Assembly (NCBI GenBank): GCA_965601975.1 | Contig: OZ271856.1 | Coordinates: forward strand, 2,480,001-2,544,000 | Source of the DNA: JANQIO01 sp965601975 | Lineage (GTDB): Bacteria; Pseudomonadota; Gammaproteobacteria; Pseudomonadales; Halieaceae | Direction: 5' to 3' | DNA: 64,000 nucleotides | Part shown: one piece after another, positions 17,601-25,998 of the stretch | Position numbering within the stretch: position 1 is the stretch's first letter | Layout of the letters: every line of letters starts with the position of its first letter | Translations under genes and position numbers: made by a program | The notes under the pieces: generated by a model | What the model saw: the letters and a program-made list of their open reading frames with translations, nothing else | Databases searched by the model: none | Told to the model about the DNA's origin: nothing

Positions 17601-19457
17601 CACGCCGCCCAGGGTGTAGCGCAGGCTGAAGTCCTGGATCCAGAAGCGCTCACCATCCTTGTCCTGAACCACGTAGGGGTTCTCCGCGATCACCCGCAGA
17701 CCCAGGTTTTCGAGGATAGGCAGCACGTCGGACAGCGGCAGTGAGTCGCCCATACTGAAGATACGAAAGCGCAGGTGCTCGTCGCCTTCGTCCACCATGC
17801 GGTAGAAGCTCATCTCCAGCTTGCGTCCCGCGCAGACCGACAGGATGCGCCCCAGGTCCATGACCGCGACCCGGGGATCGAACTGGGCCCGGTAACCCGC
17901 GGGGAAGCCGGTACCGAATCGATCCGCGTGCTCTGCGCCGTGTTCTTCGCCGTACTCCTCGACCAGTCGCTCCCGCAGCCGGTCCTCCCAGTCCTGGGCG
18001 GTTTCGATGACCGCCTGCTCCAGCTCTGCGAGGTCGTAGTCGACCTGCTTGTCCGGGTCGAGCAGCAGGACGAAATGTATGCGGACCAGCACCGATTCGG
18101 TAAAGAACGTGGTGAACTCGCACTCGATGCCGCCGAGGGATTCGCACAGCAGATCCTGTATCTTGATCCGCTTCTCCGTGGTGTAGCGATCCCGCGGCAT
18201 GTACACCATGCAGCTGATGAATTTGCGGTGGGCATCGGGGCGGGCGAACAGGCGTATCTTGCGCCGCTCCTGCAGCTGGTTGACCGCCGTGGACATGCGG
18301 TAGAGCTCTTCGGCGTTGCCCTGGAACAGCTCATCCCGGGGGAACAATTCAAGCACACGCGACAGCTCTCGCCCCTCGTGGTTACTCATGTCGAGGCCAG
18401 ACATCGCCATGACCTGCTGCACCTTGAGGCGCACGATGGGAATCAGCGTGGGGCTCTCCGAGTAGACCGAGAAGGTGTACAAGCCCATGAAGCGGTGCTG
18501 CAGGATGACGTTGCCCTGCTCGTCGTACTGGTTGACCTCGATATAGTCCGGGTAGGCGAAGCGGTGCACCCGGGAGCGCTTGCGTGACTTCGAAAACGTG
18601 ACCTGGCGTTCCAGCATGCCGCTGCCGTCGCGTGCAGTCAGCTCCAGGTCGCGGGCCAGGTCCAGGCGCCCGCTGGTGCCGCGCAGACGCAGCAGGCCGA
18701 GCCGTGTCTCCTGGATCTCAAGCACCTGCAGCCGATCGCCGGAGTTCTGCACGCCGAGACACTCGTAGCCCAGCAGCGTCATGTGGTTGTCGTCAATCCA
18801 CTTGAGGAATGCCTCGTGCTCCTTGCGCTGCTTCTTGTCGACCAGGGTATCCGCTGCGACCATCGCGGTGACCTCGGCGAGCTTCTCCTTCATGGCGGAG
18901 AAATCGCGCACCACGCAGTCGACCTCGGACAGGATATCCAGCAGTGCCGTGCGCGTGGCGTCGATGTCCTCTGCATCCGTGCTGCGGTCGATCTCGAAGT
19001 AGATGAGGCTCACCACGTCGGACTCGCGCTCACCCAGGATGCCGGTAATGTGGCCTTCTTCGTCGCGCTCGACGCCGAAGTTCTGCCCGTGCAACTTGTG
19101 TATATGCGCGTTGCGACGGTTCAACTCACCGCGGGCGGAGTCCAGCAGGAACGGCATGTCCCGCGCGAGAATGACCACGGCGGTGTGGTTGCTCTCCCAG
19201 CCGTGCTTTTCGAGGTCCGGGCTGAAAATATTGACGCGCGCGTCGCCGCTGTCCCAGGACTGGAGGGAGCGAAAGGCCCCATAAATAAAGCCGTAGAGAT
19301 TGTCTACGTCAGCGTCGCGGAGATCCTCCGCGGGAAAGCTCCGGTAGAAAGTTTTTGCGAGCGCATCCAGCGCGACCGCATGAGCGGGCTCCGCCCGGCT
19401 CGCGATCATCTGCTTGAGCTCATGCAGCAGTTTGTTCTTGCCTTTATCCCAGCTCAT
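14625..19457 (-). CDS. gdhB: NAD-specific glutamate dehydrogenase, large (180-kDa) type
   Basis: Oxidative deamination of glutamate to 2-oxoglutarate with NAD; the large GDH class known from Pseudomonas and Streptomyces, mainly catabolic. The protein is 1610 residues, as expected. Long N-terminal regulatory segments (ACT-like, about 1-700) precede the catalytic core at about 790-1250. The core includes GGLRWSDRHEDFRTEVLGL and the catalytic lysine in VPVGAKGGF, and the Rossmann part follows GIGDMGGDVFGNGML. The start region is duplicated in tandem: a second ATG 23 bases upstream opens a short frame that ends on the gdhB start. It lies 121 bp downstream of pepN. Confidence 0.95.
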   Translation of the reverse strand: MSWDKGKNKLLHELKQMIASRAEPAHAVALDALAKTFYRSFPAEDLRDADVDNLYGFIYGAFRSLQSWDSGDARVNIFSPDLEKHGWESNHTAVVILARDMPFLLDSARGELNRRNAHIHKLHGQNFGVERDEEGHITGILGERESDVVSLIYFEIDRSTDAEDIDATRTALLDILSEVDCVVRDFSAMKEKLAEVTAMVAADTLVDKKQRKEHEAFLKWIDDNHMTLLGYECLGVQNSGDRLQVLEIQETRLGLLRLRGTSGRLDLARDLELTARDGSGMLERQVTFSKSRKRSRVHRFAYPDYIEVNQYDEQGNVILQHRFMGLYTFSVYSESPTLIPIVRLKVQQVMAMSGLDMSNHEGRELSRVLELFPRDELFQGNAEELYRMSTAVNQLQERRKIRLFARPDAHRKFISCMVYMPRDRYTTEKRIKIQDLLCESLGGIECEFTTFFTESVLVRIHFVLLLDPDKQVDYDLAELEQAVIETAQDWEDRLRERLVEEYGEEHGAEHADRFGTGFPAGYRAQFDPRVAVMDLGRILSVCAGRKLEMSFYRMVDEGDEHLRFRIFSMGDSLPLSDVLPILENLGLRVIAENPYVVQDKDGERFWIQDFSLRYTLGGVVDVDAVRDEFTDAFERIWYGEAESDSFNRLLLGTQLNWREVALLRAYAKYLKQINFQFSTEYIAETLEEHLHITGSIVELFLTRFDPDMEGDDEWRESRQTEVVSRVVASLEQVQNLGQDRIIRQYLALIRATLRTNFFQVDEADKRKGYFSFKVQPGEIPDMPKPRPAYEIFVYSPRVEGVHLRGGKVARGGLRWSDRHEDFRTEVLGLVKAQQVKNSVIVPVGAKGGFVAKRQLPNASREEIAAEGVACYQTFIRGLLDITDNLVGGEVKPPTRVVRMDDDDPYLVVAADKGTATFSDIANAISDEYGHWLGDAFASGGSVGYDHKKMGITARGAWVSVQRHFREMGINCQETEFTVVGIGDMGGDVFGNGMLLSEKIQLVAAFNHLHIFIDPNPDAESTFAERRRLFDMERSTWEDFNSELISAGGGIFLRSAKSIPISPQMQERFGIDAQTLTPNELVTACLKAPVDLLWNGGIGTYVKSATESHADVGDKANDSLRVNGSDLRCRVVGEGGNLGLTQLGRVEYCLNGGRCNTDFIDNAGGVDCSDHEVNIKILLNSVVERGDLTSKHRNKLLEEMTDSVSDLVLKNNYLQTQAISLAESESAHRIGEYTRFIARLEENGRLDRKLEFLPSEEELVERRTAGLGLTRPELSVLVSYSKAILKEQISASEVYNDSYMARAMEGAFPARILEEFGEDLLGHGLRREIIATQVANDMINRVGVSFVGRMVVSTGATTPEVATAYVTARGIFQLENQWNAIEALDYEVDSAVQADIMVELVRLMRRASRWLLRNRRHQLIPADAIAEFQPGVAELESALPGLLPERAAEMVRERYQRLTDRGVGSELAQYVAGSQYLYAAMGIIMASRTAGTTALEVAELFFKIGEALELDWFAEQITAAKIENEWQALARDTYLEDLEWQQRSLAVGALKHVCEKRDSDLCIERWMVEQDVLISRWRQMLTELHAVPTPDFAMFAVANRELLDLAQSSLH

Positions 19458-19480
19458 GGCTTTCCCCTGTCCCAGCTCAT
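19454..19480 (-). CDS. possible 8-codon upstream reading frame coupled to gdhB
   Basis: The 23 bp around the gdhB start are duplicated in tandem with two differences. The upstream ATG (19478-19480) opens an 8-codon frame M-S-W-D-R-G-K-P. Its TGA overlaps the true gdhB ATG as ATGA, the arrangement used for translational coupling. The downstream ATG is the one in frame with the GDH protein. Whether the peptide is made is unknown; a neutral duplication is the simplest alternative. Confidence 0.3.
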   Translation of the reverse strand: MSWDRGKP

Positions 19481-19578
19481 GGCTACCCCCTGTGTCGCCT
19501 AAAGAATAGTCTAAATCGACTCTCCTGCGACCGGATATCCCTGAAAACGGCTAGGGCATTGACATACTACAAGCGGGC

Positions 19579-22209
19579 CTACGCGAGCGACTTACTGACG
19601 ACTTCGTATACATCCTTGGATAGTTTCGGAAGCGCTTCGATTTCCTTGAGGGCATTTTGCATGGGCTCGGCGCGATTGCCGTAGCGGCGCCAGCGCGTGA
19701 GCGGTGTCAGCAGACGCGAAGCGATCTGCGGATTGAGGCTGTTGAGTTCCGACACCACTTCCACCAGCAGCTGGTAGCCCGCGCCGTCGGCGCGGTGAAA
19801 ATTCACCGGGTTGGCTGAGCAGAACGCGCCCACCAGGGCTCTCACCTTGTTGGGATTACGGATTTCGAACGCGGGGTGCGCCATGAGCTCCCTGACACGC
19901 TCAATGTTGCCCGGCCGCGGGTTCAGCGCCTGCACCTGGAACCATTGGTTGACCACCAGCGGCTCATCGCGCCACTGCGCGTAGAAGTCTTCCAGCAGCT
20001 CACCGGCCTGGGCATCGCTGCCACAGTGCACGACATTCATCAGGGCGGCCTGGCGGTCCGTCATGTTGCTCGCCTGCCGGTACTGCTCCCGGGCCAGCTC
20101 CACCCCGTCTTCGCCGGCGACCGCGAGATAGGCCAGGCAACTGTTGCGCAGGCTTCTCGCCGCGATCTGTGAAGCCGTTGGTTCGTAGTCCGCATCGCTC
20201 GCCAGCGCGGCGTAGCGTTCGTGCAGCAGGCCGGCCAACTCGCCGCCGATCGCCTCACGCACGCGGCGGCGGCCGGTGTGGATGGCATCCACATCCACCT
20301 CGGCGGCAACATCCGCCAGGTAGTTTTCGCTGGGCATGCGCAGAGCTTCCGCCACCATGGCCGGGTCAAGGCTGTCGTCGTCGAGCAGGGCCTGGAACGC
20401 ATCTACCAGCAGGGAATCCACCGCCACCGATGGATCCCGCGCGTCCGTAATCACCTCGATCGCCAGTTGCTGGCTCGCGTTCCAGCGACTGAATCCGTCG
20501 CTGTCGCGGCTCATGATAAACGCCAGCTGCTCGCGGCTGTAGGGATAGCTGAGTTTTACGGGCGCCGAGAATCCGCGCAGCAGCGACGGTACCGGGCGTT
20601 CGGGGAGGTTGGTGAACGTGAAGGACTGTGACGCCTCGGTCAGTTCCAGCACCCGCGTTGTGTTGTCCTCGGTCTCGGCGTCTGTCACGCCCCCCTCGAG
20701 TTGCAGGCGCAGGTCCCCCGCATCGCCGAGTAATCCCATCTTCAGCGGGATGTGCATGGGCAGCTTTTCCGGCTGCCCCGGCGTCGGCGGGCAATGCTGT
20801 GCAATGTCCAGCGTGTAGGTTCCGCTGGCCTCATCCCAGCGGTCGCTGACATCGAGCTGGGGCGTGCCCGCCTGGCTGTACCAGCGCCGGAACAGCGCCA
20901 GGTCCCTGCCGCTGGCATTTTCCATGGCGACCACGAAGTCCTCGCAGGTCACCGCCTGGCCGTCGTGACGTTCGAAGTACAGGTCGGAGCCCTGGCGGAA
21001 CGCCTCGGGACCCAGCAGCGTGTGGATCATGCGCACCACTTCCGCACCCTTCTCGTAGATGGTCATGGTGTAGAAGTTGGAGATCTCGATGTAGGACTCG
21101 GGCCGAACCGGGTGCGCCATGGGGCCTGCATCCTCGGCGAACTGCATGTTGCGCAGCAGCGTGACGTCCTCCACGCGCTTGACGGTGCGAGACCCCATAT
21201 CGGCGGAGAACTCCGCGTCGCGGAACACGGTAAAGCCCTCCTTCAGGCTCAGCTGGAACCAGTCCCGGCAGGTGACGCGGTTGCCGGACCAGTTGTGGAA
21301 GTACTCGTGGGCCACCACCGCCTCGACGCGCTGGAAGGCCTGGTCGGTCGTCGTCGACGGGTGGGCCAGCACGCAGGAGGTGTTGAAGATATTGAGGCTC
21401 TTGTTCTCCATCGCCCCCATGTTGAAGTCGTCCACCGCCACGATGTTGAACAGCTCCAGGTCGTATTCACGGCCGTAGACTTCCTCGTCCCAGCGCATGG
21501 AATTCTTGAGGGAGTGCATGGCGTGCTCACACTTGTCGACGTCCTTGGCCTCGACATAGATGCGCAGGTCGACTTCCCTGCCGCTGGCGGTGGTGTAGCT
21601 GTCGGATACCAGCTCCAGGTCGCCCGCCACCAGGGCGAACAGATAGGACGGCTTCGGGAACGGGTCGTTCCACTGGGTCCAGTGACGGTCGCCATCGACA
21701 CCGCTGTCCACCAGGTTGCCGTTGCTGAGCAGCACCGGGTATTTGTCGGCGTCCGCCTCCACCCGCACCGTGAACACGGACATCACATCCGGGCGGTCCA
21801 GGTAGTAGGTGATTTTGCGGAAGCCCTCGGCCTCGCACTGGGTACAGAACATGGTGCGCGACTTGTACAAACCCTCCAGGGACGTGTTCTCCTGGGGCTT
21901 GAGCCGCGTCACACAGCGCAGCGTGAACTGCTGCGGCGGGTTCGGCAGGTGCAGGGTGTCGTCGGTCAGGGAGTACTCCGCCTCACCCAGTTCGCGTCCG
22001 TCAATCTCCAGGCGCACCAGCTCCAGTTCGCTGCCGTCCAGCTCCAGCACGTCGACTGCCTCCGCATCCGGATTGCGGCGCAGCTTCAGCACCGCATCGA
22101 CCACGGCGTGATCCTCGGCCAGCTGGAATGACAGCGCCGTTTCGTCGATCAGGTAGGCCGGCGGCCGGTAGTCCTTCAGGTAGATGGCGCTGGGTTGTGC
22201 ATCTCGCAT
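19579..22209 (-). CDS. pepN: aminopeptidase N (alanyl aminopeptidase, M1 family)
   Basis: Zinc metallopeptidase that removes N-terminal residues from peptides in the cytoplasm. The 876-residue length matches E. coli PepN (870). The exopeptidase motif GAMEN is at about residue 263. The zinc motif HEYFH is at 301-305, with the second glutamate in LKEGFTVFRD about 20 residues later. The start ATG follows an AGGACAG-like ribosome-binding site 13 bp after the DUF2797 stop, so it is the last gene of the rhomboid-yeaC-DUF2797-pepN run. Confidence 0.96.
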   Translation of the reverse strand: MRDAQPSAIYLKDYRPPAYLIDETALSFQLAEDHAVVDAVLKLRRNPDAEAVDVLELDGSELELVRLEIDGRELGEAEYSLTDDTLHLPNPPQQFTLRCVTRLKPQENTSLEGLYKSRTMFCTQCEAEGFRKITYYLDRPDVMSVFTVRVEADADKYPVLLSNGNLVDSGVDGDRHWTQWNDPFPKPSYLFALVAGDLELVSDSYTTASGREVDLRIYVEAKDVDKCEHAMHSLKNSMRWDEEVYGREYDLELFNIVAVDDFNMGAMENKSLNIFNTSCVLAHPSTTTDQAFQRVEAVVAHEYFHNWSGNRVTCRDWFQLSLKEGFTVFRDAEFSADMGSRTVKRVEDVTLLRNMQFAEDAGPMAHPVRPESYIEISNFYTMTIYEKGAEVVRMIHTLLGPEAFRQGSDLYFERHDGQAVTCEDFVVAMENASGRDLALFRRWYSQAGTPQLDVSDRWDEASGTYTLDIAQHCPPTPGQPEKLPMHIPLKMGLLGDAGDLRLQLEGGVTDAETEDNTTRVLELTEASQSFTFTNLPERPVPSLLRGFSAPVKLSYPYSREQLAFIMSRDSDGFSRWNASQQLAIEVITDARDPSVAVDSLLVDAFQALLDDDSLDPAMVAEALRMPSENYLADVAAEVDVDAIHTGRRRVREAIGGELAGLLHERYAALASDADYEPTASQIAARSLRNSCLAYLAVAGEDGVELAREQYRQASNMTDRQAALMNVVHCGSDAQAGELLEDFYAQWRDEPLVVNQWFQVQALNPRPGNIERVRELMAHPAFEIRNPNKVRALVGAFCSANPVNFHRADGAGYQLLVEVVSELNSLNPQIASRLLTPLTRWRRYGNRAEPMQNALKEIEALPKLSKDVYEVVSKSLA

Positions 22210-22222
22210 ACTGCTGTCCTGC

Positions 22223-23056
22223 TTACTGGGCGCTGAGGGCCAGGTGATAGCCCCCGTACTTGCGCATGTTGATGACGCCGGTATCGAATATCAGGTATTG
22301 GCCCTTGATGCCCATCAGCACCCCTTCGACCAGCGGGTCCTTGTCGAGATTCATGGACTTGACCTTGGTCGGGTACTCGGTGACCGGGTAGTTGAATTCA
22401 TACTGGCTGTCCTGCTCCAGCCTGGCGACGGCCTGCAGGCCGTACTGCTGCTGCAGGGCCTGCACACCGGCATCCGTCAGCTCGTACAGGCGGTCGCGCT
22501 CTTCATCGAGCGGCAGTGGCGCACCCTTCCCCTTGAGCATGGCCTGCCAGGCGGTGCGGTCGTTCACATGCTCCTTGAACAGGGTTTCCACCAGGCCCGA
22601 CTGGTGCCGGGTCTGGACCCGGAAAATCGGCAGGGCCTGGATCGCGCCCTGGTCCATCCAGCGGGTCGGCACCTGGCTGATACGGGTGATACCGACTTTC
22701 ACACCCGAGGTATTCGCCAGGTAGACGATGTGGTCGATCATGCAGTTGGCCTCGCCCCACTCCGGCTCGCGGCAGGTGCCGGCATCGTAGTGACACTTCT
22801 CCGGGCTCATGATGCAGCTGTCGCAGGCGGCGAGACGGGTGAAACAGGGGTAGCAGTAGCCCTGGTTGAAGCTCTTCTTGGTCACCCGGTCACAGTTGAC
22901 ACAGGTGATGGTGCCCAGGAACTCCAGGCGCAGGGAGCGGCCCAGCAGCGGGTTGACCGGCAGCTTGTCCTCGCCCAGGGGCATTTCATAGGCGACCGTA
23001 TCCTCGTGCCGCGTGATCATCTTGCGAAGCCTGCCTTCGCCCAGTTGCTCAGCCAC
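22223..23056 (-). CDS. DUF2797 family protein
   Basis: A 277-residue conserved protein of unknown function. The N-terminal half holds a cluster of paired cysteines (CVNCDR, CYPC, CDSC, then CHYDAGTC at about residues 52-97), suggesting a zinc-binding ribbon. The middle part IVYLANTSGVKVGITR followed by RWMDQGA resembles the start of a GIY-YIG fold; that comparison is from memory. It lies 11 bp after the yeaC-like gene and 13 bp before pepN, so it is part of that operon. Nucleic-acid binding is a reasonable guess, no more. Confidence 0.8.
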   Translation of the reverse strand: MAEQLGEGRLRKMITRHEDTVAYEMPLGEDKLPVNPLLGRSLRLEFLGTITCVNCDRVTKKSFNQGYCYPCFTRLAACDSCIMSPEKCHYDAGTCREPEWGEANCMIDHIVYLANTSGVKVGITRISQVPTRWMDQGAIQALPIFRVQTRHQSGLVETLFKEHVNDRTAWQAMLKGKGAPLPLDEERDRLYELTDAGVQALQQQYGLQAVARLEQDSQYEFNYPVTEYPTKVKSMNLDKDPLVEGVLMGIKGQYLIFDTGVINMRKYGGYHLALSAQ

Positions 23057-23067
23057 CGTGTGTCCTC

Positions 23068-23361
23068 TTATTCCTGTTCTTCACCGGGTTCACCGGTCCA
23101 GCGCAAGGCCTCTTCCGAACCCGCCAGTGTGTCACTGCCACGCCGACGCGAGGCGCGATGCTTTGCGTCCCTGTCGATATAACCCACTCGCTCCTGCTCT
23201 GGCGTGTGCAGCTGGTCGTAGGCGATAACCGCCTGCAGGCAGTGCTCGCGCTGTTCGGGGGTCATATCGCGGCCGTCCGGCCAGCGACCCAGTTCCAGCG
23301 AACGCTTGAACGTGTCGTAGAGTTCGGGGGTGATCTGCTCGACCAGGTCCTGGTATTTCAC
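23068..23361 (-). CDS. yeaC: YeaC-like DUF1315 protein
   Basis: A 97-residue acidic protein of the YeaC/DUF1315 family, unknown function. ITPELYDTFKRSLELGRWPDG followed by LTPEQREHCLQAVIAYDQ-type sequence is the family signature. The GTG at 23359-23361 is used: it starts four bases after the rhomboid stop and leaves a normal family length, whereas the longer open frame reads through the rhomboid gene. It is cotranscribed with the rhomboid and DUF2797 genes, and that linkage is its only functional clue. Confidence 0.82.
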   Translation of the reverse strand: MKYQDLVEQITPELYDTFKRSLELGRWPDGRDMTPEQREHCLQAVIAYDQLHTPEQERVGYIDRDAKHRASRRRGSDTLAGSEEALRWTGEPGEEQE

Positions 23362-23365
23362 GGGG

Positions 23366-24004
23366 TCACATTCTCCAGTGTTTGCGAAACAGGGCGACCG
23401 GCGCCGCCAGGGCGCAGCCCAGCAGCAGGCCCGCCACGTGGGCCGCGTTGGCAATGCTGCCAATGCCCAGCGCCTCGGTCGGCGCCACCATGCAGAACAC
23501 CAGCCACACCAGCATGAAGCCGATAATCGCACGAGGGACCTCGAGCATGCGGTCCGGCAGCAGCGCATTGTATACCCAGCAGAAGCCCAGCAGGGCATAA
23601 ACCACACCGGACATGCCGCCAAACAGGGACGGTCCGCCAAACAGGTGCTGGGCGGTGTTTGACCCCGCGCCGCTGAGGAGGATCAGGACCAGCAGCAGCC
23701 AGCCGCTGATCCGCTGCTCGATGAGCCCGCCCAGCTCCCACAGCCAGAGAGAATTGAACGTGATATGCAGCCAGCCAAAGTGCAGGAAGATCGGTGTGAT
23801 CAGGCGCCAGTACTCGCCATGGGTGGGCAGGAATACGATCTGGCCCTGCAGCATCCGGAAATCCGTGTAGGTCAATGCTGCCATCCAGGACAGGGGCGCG
23901 CCCAGGTAAAACAGCAGGAAGCCGATGATGCTGAGCACGATGAATACCGCCGTCACGGGCAGCGTGCGCAGCGCATCGCGAACATTGTCAAACTGGTGTG
24001 GCAC
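23366..24004 (-). CDS. rhomboid family intramembrane serine protease
   Basis: A 212-residue, six-helix membrane protease that cleaves transmembrane substrates. The catalytic serine is in GGMSGVVYALLG (about residue 130) and the catalytic histidine in ANAAHVAGLLLG (about 188). The HFGWLHITFNSLWLWELG segment matches the conserved loop/helix 2 with the oxyanion-region histidine and asparagine. It has no soluble N-terminal domain. It heads the minus-strand operon with the YeaC-like, DUF2797 and pepN genes. The substrate is unknown. Confidence 0.92.
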   Translation of the reverse strand: MPHQFDNVRDALRTLPVTAVFIVLSIIGFLLFYLGAPLSWMAALTYTDFRMLQGQIVFLPTHGEYWRLITPIFLHFGWLHITFNSLWLWELGGLIEQRISGWLLLVLILLSGAGSNTAQHLFGGPSLFGGMSGVVYALLGFCWVYNALLPDRMLEVPRAIIGFMLVWLVFCMVAPTEALGIGSIANAAHVAGLLLGCALAAPVALFRKHWRM

Positions 24005-24120
24005 GTTACTGGATGGGGTCTCTGGATCGGGTGTTCAGGCTGGTGTATACGCAGGCGGGTGGTGTTGGGTCAGCTCACTCTACCAAAGTGGTACGGAGCT
24101 CGGCGACATCATACCGCAGG

Positions 24121-25005
24121 CTACTCCACCAGCGTGTTCCCCCACCGTAGTTTGTCGCGGCAGCTGGCGTAGAAGCTGTGCCCCAGCGGGTGGATCAGCG
24201 TCATCTGGTGGGGCTTCTTGAACACTTCCACCGAGTCTCCGGGCCGGGCTGTCATATTGACCTGCCCGTCGCAGGTCACCGGTGGATGGATGCTGTTGCT
24301 CTCGGCGATATCCAGGCGCAGCCGCGAGTTGCCGTCCACCACGATGGGCCTGGAACTCAATGTATGGGGGAACATGGGCACCAGTACCACCGCGTCCAGG
24401 GACGGGTGCATGATGGGGCCGCCTCCGGACAGCGAGTAGGCGGTCGAGCCGGTCGGGGTGGAAATGATCAGCCCGTCCGCACGCTGGCGATAGACAAAGG
24501 TGTCGTCGATATGCAGGTCGAACTCGATCATCTGGGCCGAGGTACCCGAGTTGACCACCACGTCGTTGAGCGCATCGGCGCGGCCGATGATCTCACCGTC
24601 GCGCACGACCTCCACATCCAGCAGGAAGCGCGCCTCGCGGGTGCACTTGCCCTCCAGCACCTCGACCACCCGGGTTTCGATCTCGTCCGGCGAGATATCC
24701 GTCAGGAAGCCAAGCCGGCCACGGTTTACCCCCAGCAGGGGCGTATCGTACTTGGCCATGGTGCGGGCGGCACTGAGCATACTGCCGTCACCGCCGACGA
24801 CGATGACCAGGTCACAGGTCTCACCGATTTCGTCGCGGCCGGCCTCGGTGGCGATACAGTCGGGACAGATCTTGGCCAGGCGGGGCTCGATGAACGCCGC
24901 CAGTTCACGCTCTCGCAGCAGGCTCAGCAGCCGTTGCAGGGTTTCCGGCGAACTCTCGTGACGACCGCGACCAATCAGGCCGATTTTTGAAAAGGCTTGG
25001 GACAT
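24121..25005 (-). CDS. nadK: NAD kinase
   Basis: Phosphorylates NAD to NADP with ATP (or polyphosphate). The 294-residue protein contains the GGDGSML motif with the catalytic aspartate at about residue 70 and the PTGSTAYSLSGGGPI segment. The ATG at 25003-25005 is preferred because the family sequence FSKIGLIGR starts there; the frame could open seven codons earlier. It diverges from the DUF1853 gene with a 37-bp gap. Confidence 0.96.
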   Translation of the reverse strand: MSQAFSKIGLIGRGRHESSPETLQRLLSLLRERELAAFIEPRLAKICPDCIATEAGRDEIGETCDLVIVVGGDGSMLSAARTMAKYDTPLLGVNRGRLGFLTDISPDEIETRVVEVLEGKCTREARFLLDVEVVRDGEIIGRADALNDVVVNSGTSAQMIEFDLHIDDTFVYRQRADGLIISTPTGSTAYSLSGGGPIMHPSLDAVVLVPMFPHTLSSRPIVVDGNSRLRLDIAESNSIHPPVTCDGQVNMTARPGDSVEVFKKPHQMTLIHPLGHSFYASCRDKLRWGNTLVE

Positions 25006-25042
25006 CCACCTATTATAAGCGCTCAATTGGAAGGGAGTCTCA

Positions 25043-25927
25043 ATGCAGGCCAGAATCTTCAGTCACGCCTGTGTCCGCGACCTCGCCTGGGCCGCCTTCT
25101 CACCCGCGCTGCTGGTGGGTCCTGACTTTCGCGGCGTGGGCCTGCGCTATCCCGGGTTCTGGGAAGCGCGACTGGTAGAGCTGGACGCGGACCCGGGGCC
25201 GCTGCAGGAATTTCTCGGGGACGCCGCCGAGGGACGGCTCGGACTCTATTACGAGCGACTCTGGCAGTACCTGCTGGAGCAGGATCCAGACATCGACCTG
25301 CTGGCCCACAACCTCCCGGTGCGCGACGGCAATCGCACGGTGGGAGAGTTCGATTGCCTGCTCTGGTCCGAATCCGAGGGTGTCCACATTCACCTGGAGC
25401 TGGCGGTGAAGTTTTACCTGGGCCAGCCGGAGAGCGGTACCTGGCTGGGCCCGGACCGGCGCGACCGACTGGACATCAAGCTCGAACGACTGCTGGGTCA
25501 CCAGGCGCAGCTGGCCCGGCACGCGGCGGCAGAGGAACCGCTTGAGGCGCTGGGCATCGGCGACTGCGAGAGCCGCATCGCTTTAAGGGGATACCTGTTT
25601 ACACCGGCCGCCGGCATGTCGCCCCCGGATCAGTTCAACCCCGAGCTTGCGCTACAGCGCTGGTACCCGCTGACCGACTTCCTGGCGCTGCCCGCCCTCC
25701 CGGCAGAATGGGCAGGCTGGCAGAAAATCCCCCGGCGCCGCTGGCTGTCACCCTTTCACGCCGGCGACGGCAAGCTGCGCGACCCCGATGCGCTGGCACA
25801 GTGGCTGCAGGACAGGATGGCGGGTTCTGCCCGCCCTGCCCAGCTCGCCGCCTGCGATGCCGACGGCATCGAGCAGTTTCGCTGCTTCGTCACGCCCGAC
25901 GGCTGGCCGCCCGACGTGCAGGCATAA
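25043..25927 (+). CDS. DUF1853 family protein
   Basis: A 294-residue conserved protein of unknown function. The middle region reads as a possible PD-(D/E)xK nuclease core: an aspartate in VGEFDCLLW, then HLELAVKFYLG with a glutamate and a lysine in E-x-x-V-K spacing (about residues 98-130). Membership of DUF1853 comes from the N-terminal WAAFSPALL and central LAHNLPVR pattern. It is a single gene, divergent from nadK, ending at a hairpin terminator. A nuclease-like role is inference from the motif only. Confidence 0.75.
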   Translation: MQARIFSHACVRDLAWAAFSPALLVGPDFRGVGLRYPGFWEARLVELDADPGPLQEFLGDAAEGRLGLYYERLWQYLLEQDPDIDLLAHNLPVRDGNRTVGEFDCLLWSESEGVHIHLELAVKFYLGQPESGTWLGPDRRDRLDIKLERLLGHQAQLARHAAAEEPLEALGIGDCESRIALRGYLFTPAAGMSPPDQFNPELALQRWYPLTDFLALPALPAEWAGWQKIPRRRWLSPFHAGDGKLRDPDALAQWLQDRMAGSARPAQLAACDADGIEQFRCFVTPDGWPPDVQA

Positions 25928-25949
25928 AAAACCCGGCGCGTGCCGGGTT
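25925..25949. terminator. bidirectional Rho-independent terminator
   Basis: Stem AACCCGGC (25930-25937), loop GCGT, stem GCCGGGTT (25942-25949). Six A residues on the low side give a U-tract for the minus-strand lipoprotein transcript. On the plus strand the stem is followed by a weaker T-rich stretch and ends the DUF1853 gene. Confidence 0.8.
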
Positions 25950-25998
25950 CAGTTTGCAGGAGATGAGCGCCCGCGCCCGTTAAGGGCACGGGAGTGGT

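Noticed and set aside
15210..17744. 844-codon frame opposite gdhB
   Set aside because: High-GC shadow of the GDH coding strand; composition rich in His, Val and Gln, without recognisable domains.
20752..22131. 459-codon frame opposite pepN
   Set aside because: Shadow frame; the minus strand shows complete PepN motifs throughout.
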